A stretch of DNA of 64,000 bases, taken from contig NZ_CAKVJA010000002.1 of NCBI RefSeq assembly GCF_934754925.1, positions 62,001 through 126,000 of the forward strand, in the 5' to 3' direction. This DNA comes from an uncultured Clostridium sp. (lineage in GTDB: Bacteria > Bacillota > Clostridia > Clostridiales > Clostridiaceae). Under the pieces are notes generated by a model, which did no database searches, was not told the origin of the DNA, and saw only the letters and a program-made list of their open reading frames with translations. Each line of letters starts with the position of its first letter. Positions within the stretch are counted from its first letter, which is position 1. Position numbers and translations under genes: made by a program. Below, in pieces: positions 16,042 to 25,001 of this stretch.

Positions 16042-17022
16042 ATGAGATTATATAATGGTTACAAAAAACATTATCAATATAGGACGTTAGTTAATTTGTT
16101 ATTTTTATTATTAATATTTATAATTATAACATTTATAATAAAAAATTATTTTAAACCTTTTATTACCACTTTAGTTTTGATAGTTATATCAACACCAGTA
16201 TATGATATTATAAAAAAAGTAATAAACAAAAAAGAAATTGCTGGAGCTTTAACTATTTTAATAATAAATGTACTATTATTTTGTTTTATATTTTATTTTG
16301 GTAATTCTATAATAGACTTATTGCAAAGTTTTTATTTAGATAATATAGATAAAATAAAAGAGTTTATAGAAAATGTTAGTAAGGTATTTAACATTGATGT
16401 AGAAAAAATTATAAGGAATAATTCACATAGTTTAACTTCTTTAACTTTTAAAAGTGGTTTAGCAGTAACAGGACAAAGTATTTTGTCTTACATAATTGCA
16501 AATATATGTGTGTATTTTATTTTAATTGATAAAAAATTATTTTTAAGATTATTAAATTGTTTATTACCTTATGATATTGTAGATATTATAAGGGTGAAAA
16601 AGAATAATTTGAGAGAAGTAGTAAAAATTGAATTAAAATTAGTAATCATATGTATGATTATTACTATTGTAGGATTTAAAATTTTAAGAGTTCCTAGTGC
16701 TATATTTTTGGGATTTGTATGTGGTATATTAGATATATTACCATATGTAGGAACTATAATTGTATTTATTCCAATTATAATATACAATATAATAATGAAG
16801 GAATACTTACTAGTAGTTGGATTAATAGCACTATATTTATTATTGCAAGTAGTAAGAGAAGTATTAGAACTTAAGTTTCTTAGTTCTAAATTAGATATCC
16901 ATCCATTAGTAGTAATGCTTTCAATGTATATAGGCGCAGAAGTATTTGGAATAATAGGATTACTAATAGGGCCCATATACTGTTTAATTGCAAAAGATAT
17001 AATATATGAAGGAACATTATAG
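16042..17022 (+). CDS. AI-2E family transporter (YtvI/PerM-like permease)
   Basis: This 326-residue membrane protein belongs to the AI-2E/PerM family; members are proposed exporters or ion antiporters, and the substrate here is unknown. About eight hydrophobic segments are visible. The C-terminal region has the family pattern ILDILPYVGTIIVFIP and later LLIGPIYCLI. The ribosome binding site AGGAGGAAAA is strong. The gene sits between cdsA and dxr and runs closely into dxr, so it may be co-transcribed with the MEP genes. Confidence 0.85.
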   Translation: MRLYNGYKKHYQYRTLVNLLFLLLIFIIITFIIKNYFKPFITTLVLIVISTPVYDIIKKVINKKEIAGALTILIINVLLFCFIFYFGNSIIDLLQSFYLDNIDKIKEFIENVSKVFNIDVEKIIRNNSHSLTSLTFKSGLAVTGQSILSYIIANICVYFILIDKKLFLRLLNCLLPYDIVDIIRVKKNNLREVVKIELKLVIICMIITIVGFKILRVPSAIFLGFVCGILDILPYVGTIIVFIPIIIYNIIMKEYLLVVGLIALYLLLQVVREVLELKFLSSKLDIHPLVVMLSMYIGAEVFGIIGLLIGPIYCLIAKDIIYEGTL

Positions 17023-17032
17023 GAGGTATTTA

Positions 17033-18205
17033 ATGAAAAATATTTCAATTTTAGGGGCAACAGGTTCTATAGGAACTCAAACTCTAGATGTAATAAGAAA
17101 TTCAAATGAGAAAATTAATCTTATTGGAATCACTGCTAATTTTTCAGTTGATAAGGTTAAAGAAATAATAAGGGAATTTGAACCTAAATATGTAGCAATG
17201 ATGGATAGAGATTCAGCTAAATTTATTGAAGAGTTTTGTATTAAGGAATATCCTAATATACAAGTTTTTGATGGTATAGATGGATTAATTAAAGTTGCAA
17301 CTTTAGAAGAAATTGATACTGTAGTAACATCTATAGTAGGTATGATAGGGTTAAAACCTACAATGGCAGCAATAGAGGCAAAAAAGGATATAGCTTTAGC
17401 TAATAAGGAAACATTAGTTGTTGCCGGAGAACTTGTTATGAATAAAGCAAGGGAAAATAACGTAAAAATATTACCTGTGGATTCAGAACATAGTGCAATA
17501 TTTCAAAGTTTAAGTGGATATAAAAATAAAGATATAAATAAGATACTATTAACTGCATCTGGAGGGCCATTTAGAGGAAAGACTACTGAAGATTTAAAAG
17601 ATGTAACAGTTAAAGAAGCACTTAAACATCCAAAGTGGAACATGGGACAAAAAATTTCTATAGATTCAGCTACATTAATGAATAAGGGATTAGAAGTTAT
17701 AGAAGCTCATTTCTTATTTGATTGCGATTATGATAATATTGAAGTTATTGTTCATCCACAAAGTATAATTCATTCTATGGTTGAATATAAAGATGCTAGT
17801 GTTATTGCACAACTAGGATCACCAGATATGAGATTACCAATTCAATATGCATTGAATTATCCAGAAAGAAAAGAAATGATAGCAAAGCCAGTTAACTTTT
17901 ACGAGCTAGGAGCATTAACTTTTGAAAAGCCAGATTTAGAAACATTTAAATGTTTAAGATTTGCATATGAAGCAGGTAAAATCGGTGGATTAGCTCCTAC
18001 TATATTAAATGGTGCAAATGAAGAAGCTGTATCCTTATTATTGAAAGAAAAAATAAAGTTCTTACAAATTGCAGAAATAATAGAAGAATGTATGGATGTA
18101 TTTAAAGAAAATTATTATGATGAATTAACTTTAGATAATATTATAGAGTTAGACAAAAAGGTTAGAGAGTATATAAGAATGAAATGGGAGTTAGGAGTGA
18201 AGTAA
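17033..18205 (+). CDS. dxr: 1-deoxy-D-xylulose 5-phosphate reductoisomerase
   Basis: DXR makes 2-C-methyl-D-erythritol 4-phosphate, the committed MEP-pathway step for isoprenoids. The 390-residue protein has the NADPH Rossmann motif ILGATGSIGTQTLDV, the metal site VDSEHSAIFQ, then TASGGPFRG and HPKWNMGQKISIDSATLMNK. I chose ATG 17033 with TAGGAGGTATT upstream. The stop is immediately followed by the rseP start. Confidence 0.97.
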   Translation: MKNISILGATGSIGTQTLDVIRNSNEKINLIGITANFSVDKVKEIIREFEPKYVAMMDRDSAKFIEEFCIKEYPNIQVFDGIDGLIKVATLEEIDTVVTSIVGMIGLKPTMAAIEAKKDIALANKETLVVAGELVMNKARENNVKILPVDSEHSAIFQSLSGYKNKDINKILLTASGGPFRGKTTEDLKDVTVKEALKHPKWNMGQKISIDSATLMNKGLEVIEAHFLFDCDYDNIEVIVHPQSIIHSMVEYKDASVIAQLGSPDMRLPIQYALNYPERKEMIAKPVNFYELGALTFEKPDLETFKCLRFAYEAGKIGGLAPTILNGANEEAVSLLLKEKIKFLQIAEIIEECMDVFKENYYDELTLDNIIELDKKVREYIRMKWELGVK

Positions 18206-19225
18206 GTGTATATTATAATGGCAATATTAGGTTTTAGTTTATTAGTAATTGTTCATGAATTAGGACACTTTATTATGGCTAAGGTTAATGGAATAAAAGT
18301 AGAAGAGTTTTCAATTGGTATGGGACCAGAAATACTTTCTAAAAAAGGAAGTGAAACACAATATTCTTTAAGGTTATTTCCTATTGGAGGATATGTAAAA
18401 ATGCTTGGTGAGGAAGAAGCTAGTGATGATGAGAGAAGTTTTTCTAGTAAATCACCATTAAGAAGAATTAGTGTTATAATAGCTGGTGTAACAATGAACG
18501 TTATATTTGCAATTATTGCATTTACAATTATAATAAGTAATAGAGGGTACAAAGATCCAGTAATAAGTAAATTAGTTGACAACTCTGCAGCTGTAGAAGC
18601 AGGATTAGAGGTTGGAGATAGAATATTAAGTATAGATGGATCAAAAGTATTTACTACTACTGATATTTCAATGGGAATTCAAATGGCAAAAGGTGATTCT
18701 GTAGATTTAGTGGTAAATAGAAATGGAAAGAAAGAAAATATTACTGTTACCCCAAGATTAGTCAAAGAAAATGGGAGCCAAATATATCAAATAGGATTTT
18801 ATTATACACCTGTTGAAAATCCAACAATAATTCAGTCAATTAAAGAATCATTTAATGAAACTATTTCATTAGTAACTCAAACTTATAAGAGTTTAGTAAT
18901 GATGGTTACTGGAAAAGTAAACTTTAAGACTGATGTTGGTGGACCAGTTACAATAATAAAAATGTCAACACAAGTTGCTAAAAATGGTTTATTATCATTA
19001 ACCTATTTTCTAGGTTTTCTTAGCATTAACTTAGCAGTATTTAATTTACTACCTTTCCCAGCTTTAGATGGAGGCTGGACAGTTATCTTATTAATTGAAC
19101 TTATAACTAGAAGAAAGGTTCCAGATAAAATAGTTGGTGCAGTAAATTATGTAGGATTTATGGTGTTAATAGGATTTATGATAGTAGTAACGTTAAAGGA
19201 TATATTGTTCCCTATTAGTTTATAG
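18206..19225 (+). CDS. rseP: RIP metalloprotease RseP (site-2 protease)
   Basis: This is an intramembrane zinc protease that cleaves anti-sigma factors and signal peptides. The 339-residue protein has HELGH (residues 16-20) in the first membrane helix, one PDZ domain (near VEAGLEVGDRILSIDG), and NLLPFPALDGGW carrying the third metal ligand. The start is GTG 18206, directly after the dxr stop, with TAGGAGTG upstream. ispG follows 10 bases later. Confidence 0.95.
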   Translation: MYIIMAILGFSLLVIVHELGHFIMAKVNGIKVEEFSIGMGPEILSKKGSETQYSLRLFPIGGYVKMLGEEEASDDERSFSSKSPLRRISVIIAGVTMNVIFAIIAFTIIISNRGYKDPVISKLVDNSAAVEAGLEVGDRILSIDGSKVFTTTDISMGIQMAKGDSVDLVVNRNGKKENITVTPRLVKENGSQIYQIGFYYTPVENPTIIQSIKESFNETISLVTQTYKSLVMMVTGKVNFKTDVGGPVTIIKMSTQVAKNGLLSLTYFLGFLSINLAVFNLLPFPALDGGWTVILLIELITRRKVPDKIVGAVNYVGFMVLIGFMIVVTLKDILFPISL

Positions 19226-19235
19226 GAGTGGAAAA

Positions 19236-20285
19236 ATGGAAAGAAAACTTACTAGAAAAGTTAAGGTTGGATCTGTTTATGTTGGTGGTGATTCACAAGT
19301 TTCTATTCAATCTATGACAAATACAGATACAAGAAATGTAGAAGCTACATTAGACCAAATAAGAGCTCTTCATGTAGCAGGTTGTGAAATAATAAGATGT
19401 GCTGTTCCTGATATGGAAGCAGCTGAAGCAATAAAGGATATTTGTGCGGGTTCGCCAATGCCTGTAGTTGCAGATATACATTTTGATTATAGATTAGCAT
19501 TGAAATGTGTTGAAAATGGAATTAGTGCAATTAGAATTAATCCAGGTAATATTGGAAATGTAGAGAGAGTAAAGGCTGTTACAGAAGCTTGTAAGGCTAA
19601 GAATATTCCAATAAGAATAGGAGTTAATTCTGGTTCTTTAGAAAAAGATATATTAGAGAGAGATGGAAAACCAACGGCTAAGGGACTTGTTGAATCAGCA
19701 TTAAGACATGTTAAAATCTTAGAAGAATTAGATTTTCATGATATAGTTATTTCAATTAAATCTTCAGATGTACCAATGATGATAGAAGCTTACAGATTAA
19801 TGAGTACTAAATGTAATTATCCTCTTCACTTAGGAGTTACTGAATCAGGTACTGTCTTTAGAGGAACTATAAAATCAACACTTGGAATAGGAACTTTATT
19901 AGCTGAAGGAATTGGAGATACTATAAGAGTATCATTAACAAGCGATCCAATAGAGGAAATTAAGGTGGCAAAGGAAATGTTAGTTGCTTTAGGTTTAAGA
20001 AAGCAAGGAATGACATTTGTGTCTTGTCCAACTTGTGGAAGAACTCAAATTAACCTTATAAAGATTGCTGAAGAAGTTGAAAAGAAACTTGAGAACTGTA
20101 ATAAAAATATTAAAGTTGCAGTAATGGGATGCGTTGTAAATGGTCCTGGAGAAGCAAGAGAAGCAGATATTGGTATTGCAGGTGGAAAAGGTGAGGGATT
20201 AATCTTCAAAAAGGGCGAAATAATAAAAAAGGTTAAAGAAGAAGATCTTATTGAAGAGTTAATGAAAGAAATAGAGAATTTATAA
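19236..20285 (+). CDS. ispG: 4-hydroxy-3-methylbut-2-enyl diphosphate synthase
   Basis: IspG is the [4Fe-4S] reductase of the MEP pathway. The 349-residue protein has the TIM-barrel start with VSIQSMTNTDTRN and VADIHFDYRLA. The C-terminal cluster ligands lie in SCPTCGRTQINL and MGCVVNGPGEA. It forms the conserved dxr-rseP-ispG operon. In many Clostridia polC and rimP follow directly; here other genes intervene. Confidence 0.97.
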   Translation: MERKLTRKVKVGSVYVGGDSQVSIQSMTNTDTRNVEATLDQIRALHVAGCEIIRCAVPDMEAAEAIKDICAGSPMPVVADIHFDYRLALKCVENGISAIRINPGNIGNVERVKAVTEACKAKNIPIRIGVNSGSLEKDILERDGKPTAKGLVESALRHVKILEELDFHDIVISIKSSDVPMMIEAYRLMSTKCNYPLHLGVTESGTVFRGTIKSTLGIGTLLAEGIGDTIRVSLTSDPIEEIKVAKEMLVALGLRKQGMTFVSCPTCGRTQINLIKIAEEVEKKLENCNKNIKVAVMGCVVNGPGEAREADIGIAGGKGEGLIFKKGEIIKKVKEEDLIEELMKEIENL

Positions 20286-20297
20286 AAGGTGTAAGGA

Positions 20298-20346
20298 CCT
20301 CCGGGATTAATACAAATATTAGATTAATTTCGGAGGCTTTTTATTA
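20298..20346 (+). terminator. Rho-independent terminator after ispG
   Basis: CCTCCGGGATTAAT pairs with ATTAATTTCGGAGG around a loop of about 14 bases and is followed by CTTTTTATT. Confidence 0.88.
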
Positions 20347-20435
20347 TATTTAGAGTTATTTTATATAATATTTTAATTTATTCAACATATATTGTTAGTA
20401 AACTAAAATATTTAAAAAATGGAGTGATGATTTAA

Positions 20436-20972
20436 ATGGATGATAATGCCCTGATATTGATTGTTGTTATTGCTATTCTTATTTGTATGTCTGCTTATTT
20501 TTCAGATACTGAGACAGCTTTTTCAAGTTTAAATAAGTTTAAATTAAAAAATCTCGTAGCTAATGTAAGTAAAAAAGCAGAAAATGCATTAAAGTTATCT
20601 AATAACTCTGATAGAATTCTTTCCACAATATTAATAGGTAATAATATTGTGAATATAGCATCGGCATCTATAGCCACTATAATCTTCACTAAATATTATG
20701 GAGATGCAGATGTAACAATATCAACAATCGTTATGACTATAGTTGTATTAATATTTGGGGAAATATCTCCTAAAAGCTTATCAAAGGAAAGTCCTGAAAA
20801 ATTTGCAATGTTTTCTACACCAATATTAAGAGTATTATTGGTTATGTTTACTCCGCTTAATTTTTTATTTGGATTATGGAAAAAGACAATTTCTAAGGTA
20901 ATAAAAATTGAGAAAATTCCAATAGAAGAGAGAAGAGTAAAAGAAATAATAGTAGAGATAAATAGAAAATAA
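20436..20972 (+). CDS. DUF21-only (CNNM/HlyC-CorC family) membrane protein
   Basis: This 178-residue protein contains only the DUF21 transmembrane domain of the CNNM/CorC family, whose full members are proposed Mg2+/Na+ transporters. The motif FSDTETAFSSLNKFKLKNL follows the first membrane helix; LIFGEISPKSLSKESPE is also typical. Full members are about 420 residues, with paired CBS domains and a CorC/HlyC domain after DUF21. Here the protein stops soon after DUF21 and a terminator follows. The ribosome binding site GGAGTGA is good, so it is probably expressed. It may be truncated or a minimal form. Confidence 0.8.
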   Translation: MDDNALILIVVIAILICMSAYFSDTETAFSSLNKFKLKNLVANVSKKAENALKLSNNSDRILSTILIGNNIVNIASASIATIIFTKYYGDADVTISTIVMTIVVLIFGEISPKSLSKESPEKFAMFSTPILRVLLVMFTPLNFLFGLWKKTISKVIKIEKIPIEERRVKEIIVEINRK

Positions 20973-20990
20973 GAAGATAATTAGAATTAA

Positions 20991-21028
20991 AAATACAATT
21001 GGGAATTTTATCTCAATTGTATTTTATT
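20991..21028 (+). terminator. Rho-independent terminator after the DUF21 gene
   Basis: AATACAATTG pairs with CAATTGTATT and is followed by TTATTTA. Confidence 0.8.
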
Positions 21029-21180
21029 TAAATTATATAGATATGAATCTTTACATAAAACTTATAGTTAGAATTAAAATAGCTAACAAAGTAATTATAT
21101 TTACATATTATTAAATTTTAATGTATTATAGAAAAGAAATAAAAATATATAATACTTACTATAGTGATTGGAGCAAAAAA

Positions 21181-22326
21181 ATGAAAGCAAATATGTTTAT
21201 GCCAAAATATATGTTAACTTTTAAATGTATTGGTTCAGCTTGTATAGATACATGTTGTGCAGGTTGGGATATAAATATAGATGAAGATACATATGAAAAA
21301 TATACTAATTCTACTGGAGAACTTAAAAAATTAGTAAAAGGTAAGTTTAGAGAAAATAAAAATAGTGATGACTATTTACATAAAGGTTTTATGATTTTAA
21401 AAGAACATAATAAATGTCCATTTTTAAATGGTAATTTGCTTTGTGATATACATGGAGGAGTTGGAGAAGAAAATCTGTGTATAACATGCAAAAGGTTTCC
21501 AAGAATATACAATATTGTAGATAATGTATATGAAAAATCAGGGTTAGCATCTTGTCCAGAAATTTGTAGCAAAGCATTTTTAAATAAAGATAAAATGCAG
21601 TTTGTTGAGAGTGAAGAAGAAATAGATGAAAGTGCTATTGAAATAAGAAGAATAATTGATACTGAAGCCTTTGAAGGAAGTGATAGCTTACTTCAGTATT
21701 TTTGGGATATAAGAGTAAATTCTATAAATATAATGCAAAATAGAAGTTTTTCTATTGAAGAAAGATTAGGTATATTAAAGGCTTTTTATACTAAAATTGA
21801 AGAGTATCATAATGAAAAAGATTTTGAAGTAATAGAGGAGCTTTTAGAAGAATATAGTGAAGGAAATATTGAATTTGATTCTTTAAAAACTTTAGATTTA
21901 AATGAAAGTAATGAATTTTATTTAAGTCTTATAGATGAAAAGTTAGTAAAAAATATAAGAAGTGTTAGATTAAAAGAATGTGTTGAAGAATATAAAAAAG
22001 AAATTTTAAAGGTAAATGATATTGCAAAGTACATAAACGATGAAAAAAGTATATTAAAGTTGATGGACAAATATTCTTATATTTTAGAAAACTATTTAGT
22101 AAATCAAATATTTAAAGATTTAATTCCATTTAATAAGGGAGAAAGTTTAAATTTAAGTATAAATATATTAATTAATAGTTATAGAATAATAAAAGCTTAT
22201 ACAATGGGAATAGCTTTAAATAATAAAGAAATAAATGAAGATTTAATTTTAAGAGTTATCCAAAGCTTAAGTAAAGATATAGAGCATAATAAAGTATTTA
22301 AAAATTTATTAGAATCAGAAATATAA
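21181..22326 (+). CDS. FliB-like lysine-N-methylase (YkgJ-type cysteine cluster)
   Basis: This 381-residue protein resembles FliB, which methylates lysines of flagellin in Salmonella. The N-terminus has a cysteine cluster (FKCIGSACIDTCCAGWDI) and further cysteines in CPFLNGNLLCDIH and LCITCKRFPR, consistent with metal binding. The C-terminal half is helical without motifs I know. I chose ATG 21181 with TGGAGC 7 bases upstream; the longer ATG at 21121 has no site. No flagellar gene is in this window, so the substrate is unknown. Confidence 0.7.
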   Translation: MKANMFMPKYMLTFKCIGSACIDTCCAGWDINIDEDTYEKYTNSTGELKKLVKGKFRENKNSDDYLHKGFMILKEHNKCPFLNGNLLCDIHGGVGEENLCITCKRFPRIYNIVDNVYEKSGLASCPEICSKAFLNKDKMQFVESEEEIDESAIEIRRIIDTEAFEGSDSLLQYFWDIRVNSINIMQNRSFSIEERLGILKAFYTKIEEYHNEKDFEVIEELLEEYSEGNIEFDSLKTLDLNESNEFYLSLIDEKLVKNIRSVRLKECVEEYKKEILKVNDIAKYINDEKSILKLMDKYSYILENYLVNQIFKDLIPFNKGESLNLSINILINSYRIIKAYTMGIALNNKEINEDLILRVIQSLSKDIEHNKVFKNLLESEI

Positions 22327-22331
22327 ATAAT

Positions 22332-22380
22332 GAAATGTGTTACTAAAGAACTTATTTAATTGTTTAGTAACACATTTTTT
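22332..22380 (+). terminator. Rho-independent terminator after the FliB-like gene
   Basis: A long stem around AATGTGTTACTAAA / TTTAGTAACACATT with a loop of about 15 bases is followed by TTTTG. Confidence 0.88.
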
Positions 22381-22392
22381 GTATTTCAAATT

Positions 22393-22401
22393 TGGTATAA
22401 T
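22393..22401 (+). promoter_or_regulatory. Extended -10 promoter for the Nudix gene
   Basis: TGGTATAAT is an extended -10 element about 40 bases before the Nudix start. No good -35 is visible. Confidence 0.45.
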
Positions 22402-22437
22402 ATTTAGTGTATGAGATTAAAAAGGGGGTAGGTATAA

Positions 22438-22917
22438 ATGAACTATGATTGTGGATTTATTAAGGAAAATAAATGGTTTAGATATCGTGCAGCAGCAATT
22501 ATTATAGAAAAAGATCATGTTCTTTTTGCTGGAAATGAAAGAGAAAACTATTATTATTCTGTTGGTGGAGGAGTTCATATTGGAGAATCTGCAGAAGAAG
22601 CTGTAAAGCGTGAAGTTTTAGAAGAAACTGGTGTGGAATATGAAGTTGACAGATTAGCTTTTATACATGAAAACTTCTTTCATGGAGATGGTATTTTAGA
22701 AGGTAAGGAATGTCATGAGATAGCTTTTTATTTCTTAATGAAGCCTAGAGGAACACAAGAACTAAATAGTAATAGTTATACTCAAGGTGTCAAAGAAAAT
22801 ATGTATTGGTTACCTATAGATAAATTAAAACAATATAAAGCATATCCAACATTTTTTAGAGAAAAATTAAAAAATATAAAAAATGAAATTGAGCATATTA
22901 TTACTTATGAAAAGTAA
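22438..22917 (+). CDS. Nudix hydrolase
   Basis: This is a 159-residue Nudix pyrophosphohydrolase. The Nudix box is intact: GVHIGESAEEAVKREVLEET followed by GV, matching Gx5Ex7REUxEExGU. The substrate cannot be told from sequence. The ribosome binding site GGGGG is strong. A GNAT gene follows 38 bases downstream on the same strand, so the two may be co-transcribed. Confidence 0.9.
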   Translation: MNYDCGFIKENKWFRYRAAAIIIEKDHVLFAGNERENYYYSVGGGVHIGESAEEAVKREVLEETGVEYEVDRLAFIHENFFHGDGILEGKECHEIAFYFLMKPRGTQELNSNSYTQGVKENMYWLPIDKLKQYKAYPTFFREKLKNIKNEIEHIITYEK

Positions 22918-22955
22918 ATTTTAATAGGAATCATTATTTTAAGGAGAGGTGTTAT

Positions 22956-23534
22956 ATGGAAAAGAATAAGAAGTTTGAAACTAAAAGATTAATATTAAGA
23001 GAATTTAGTCATGCAGATTTTGAAGATGTACATGCATATGCAAGTAATTTAGAAAATATAAAGTATATGATATGGGGGCCTAATAGTGAAGAGGATACTA
23101 TTGAATTTCTAGATGATTGTATATCTAATATAGATAAAAATCCACGTACACAATATGATTTTGCTATTACCTTAAAGGAAAATGGAAAGGTTATAGGAGG
23201 ATGTGGTATTTATTTAAATAATGAATTATATGAAGGGATGTTAGGATGGGTACTTCATAAAGATTATTGGAAACAGGGGTATATGACAGAAGCAGGGAAG
23301 GAATTACTTAGGTTTGCATTTGAAGATTTAAAGTTACATAGATTATATGCAACTTGTGATGCTGAAAATTATGGCTCATATCGTGTTATGGAGAATCTAG
23401 GAATGAGAAGAGAGGGTCATATTATAAAAAATAGAAAGTTTACAGGGTTTAAAGATGAATGGCATGATGAGCTATTTTATGGAATACTATATGAAGAATG
23501 GATTAAGAAAAAGCAAAGTCATAAAGAAAAATAA
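22956..23534 (+). CDS. GNAT family N-acetyltransferase (RimJ/RimL-like)
   Basis: This 192-residue acetyltransferase starts FETKRLILREFSHADFEDVH, the usual RimJ/RimL-type opening. The acetyl-CoA binding region has YWKQGYMTEAGKELLRFAF and later ATCDAENYGSYRVMENLGM. Family members acetylate ribosomal protein N-termini, small molecules or antibiotics; the substrate here is not known. The ribosome binding site AAGGAGAGG is good. Confidence 0.88.
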   Translation: MEKNKKFETKRLILREFSHADFEDVHAYASNLENIKYMIWGPNSEEDTIEFLDDCISNIDKNPRTQYDFAITLKENGKVIGGCGIYLNNELYEGMLGWVLHKDYWKQGYMTEAGKELLRFAFEDLKLHRLYATCDAENYGSYRVMENLGMRREGHIIKNRKFTGFKDEWHDELFYGILYEEWIKKKQSHKEK

Positions 23535-23606
23535 AATTTATGAGGAATAGTCAAAGAGTATAAATTTAAAAATAGTGTGGATATAAATAATAAACAATGA
23601 TAAACT

Positions 23607-23645
23607 AGGTATAGGAATAAAATTCCTATACCTTAAATTATTTTA
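23607..23645 (+). terminator. Hairpin (probable terminator) after the GNAT gene
   Basis: A perfect 12-bp stem (23607-23618 with 23622-23633) with an AAA loop is followed by the weak T-rich tract TAAATTATTTT. Confidence 0.7.
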
Positions 23646-23673
23646 AGTGAAAAATTATAAGGAGTGATGTTTT

Positions 23674-23736
23674 ATGATGAAAAATATAAACTTTAAAATA
23701 GATATAGTAGTAAATAGTGAGGTAGGTATTAAATAA
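23674..23736 (+). CDS. Short leader ORF upstream of rsgA (20 codons)
   Basis: A strong site AAGGAGTGA (23659-23667) precedes ATG 23674 and an ORF of 20 codons ending TAA at 23734-23736. The peptide reads MMKNINFKIDIVVNSEVGIK. It is not toxin-like or hydrophobic. Its last six codons lie in the left arm of the hairpin 23715-23777. I read it as a regulatory leader peptide. It could instead be a remnant of a decayed gene. Confidence 0.45.
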   Translation: MMKNINFKIDIVVNSEVGIK

Positions 23737-23777
23737 CCTTACAAACTATGTAATTAAAAATTAATACCTCCTCACTA
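23715..23777 (+). promoter_or_regulatory. Hairpin with anti-SD arm upstream of rsgA
   Basis: Arms 23715-23732 and 23761-23777 pair over 17 bp with one bulged T. The right arm contains CCTCCTCAC (23767-23775). This can alternatively pair with GTGA (23805-23808) and GGAGG (23814-23818), the rsgA SD. No T-run follows the hairpin, which argues for control of translation, not of termination. Pairings are read directly; function is inferred. Confidence 0.5.
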
Positions 23778-23825
23778 AAGGTTTATTTAGAAAGTAAATT
23801 TAAAGTGAATTTTGGAGGAATAAAA

Positions 23826-24911
23826 TTGAATAAAACAAATTTATATAAAATTGGATTAAGTAAAAGATTCGAAAATGAAGCTTCTATGTATGATGAAAAC
23901 TTATATTTAGCAAGGGTATCTGTTCAGCATAAGGATAAATATAATGTTATTACTGAAGAAGGGGAATGTTTAGCAGAGGTTTCAGGTAAGTTTAAACATG
24001 AAGCTATAGGTACAGAAAGTTTTCCGGCTGTTGGTGACTGGGTTATGGTTGATAGATTAAATAATTCAAATGGAAATGTTATAATTCATCATGTCTTAAG
24101 AAGAAAAAGTGCTTTTGAAAGAAAAGTTGCTGGAAATAGAAGAGATATTCAAGTAGTAGCTGCTAATGTAGATATTATCTTTATATGTATGGCACTTAAT
24201 AACGATTTTAATATTCGTAGATTAGAAAGATATATATCAGTTGCATGGGATAGCATGGCTACTCCAGTAATAGTATTAACAAAGTGTGATCTTTGTGATA
24301 ATCTTTTAGAAAAGCAGTTAGAAGTTGAAAATATAGCAATAGGTATAGATGTTTTAGTAACTAGCTCAATAACTGGTGAAGGCTACGAAGAAATTAAAAA
24401 CTATATAGGAAATGATAAAACTGTAGCATTTATAGGTTCATCAGGAATAGGAAAATCTACTCTTATAAATAAGCTAATAGGGGAAGATGTGCTTCTTACT
24501 AATGGATTGAGAAATGATGATAAGGGAAGACATACCACAACACATAGACAACTTTTAGTATTACCACAGGGTGGTGTAGTTATAGATACTCCAGGTATGA
24601 GAGAGTTACAACTTATTACTGGTGATACTGATAAATCTTTTTCTGATATAGAAGAATTAGCTTTAATGTGTAAGTTTTCTGATTGTAAACATGAAAGTGA
24701 ACCAGGATGTGCTGTAAAAAGAGCTATAGAAGAAGGTAAATTAGATAAAAATAGATTAGAAAGCTATAGAAAAATTCAAAAAGAATTAAAGTATGCTAAC
24801 TTAAATTCTAAAAGATTAGAGAAAGAAAAGGTTAAAGATATGTTTTCTAGTGCTGGTGGAATAAAAAATGCTAGAAAATATGTTAAGGAAAAAAATAAAA
24901 AAAGATATTAA
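23826..24911 (+). CDS. rsgA: Ribosome small subunit-dependent GTPase RsgA
   Basis: RsgA is a circularly permuted GTPase that checks late 30S assembly. The 361-residue protein has an N-terminal OB-like region, then LTKCD (G4), GSSGIGKST (G1) and DTPGMRE (G3), and a zinc-binding segment with MCKFSDCKHESEPGC. I chose TTG 23826, 6 bases after GGAGGA; a GTG at 23805 overlaps that site. It is longer than the roughly 290-residue Firmicutes form next to prkC, and no prkC or rpe is nearby, so this may be a second paralog. Confidence 0.9.
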   Translation: MNKTNLYKIGLSKRFENEASMYDENLYLARVSVQHKDKYNVITEEGECLAEVSGKFKHEAIGTESFPAVGDWVMVDRLNNSNGNVIIHHVLRRKSAFERKVAGNRRDIQVVAANVDIIFICMALNNDFNIRRLERYISVAWDSMATPVIVLTKCDLCDNLLEKQLEVENIAIGIDVLVTSSITGEGYEEIKNYIGNDKTVAFIGSSGIGKSTLINKLIGEDVLLTNGLRNDDKGRHTTTHRQLLVLPQGGVVIDTPGMRELQLITGDTDKSFSDIEELALMCKFSDCKHESEPGCAVKRAIEEGKLDKNRLESYRKIQKELKYANLNSKRLEKEKVKDMFSSAGGIKNARKYVKEKNKKRY

Positions 24912-24919
24912 TAATATTA

Positions 24920-24955
24920 AAAAGAAGTATCCTTTATTTTGGATATTTCTTTTTG
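24920..24955 (+). terminator. Rho-independent terminator after rsgA
   Basis: The stem AAGAAGTATCC / GGATATTTCTT (one mismatch) is followed by TTTTTG. Confidence 0.85.
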
Positions 24956-25001
24956 TATTTACAACACACTTTTAAAAATTTTAGAGTAAACAAGGATAAT
25001 A

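Noticed and set aside
16569..17060. Minus-strand ORF opposite the AI-2E permease
   Set aside because: Antisense of a hydrophobic AT-rich gene; no start signal.
23674..23736. Type I toxin peptide upstream of rsgA
   Set aside because: The 20-residue peptide is not a hydrophobic membrane helix and has no antisense RNA signature.
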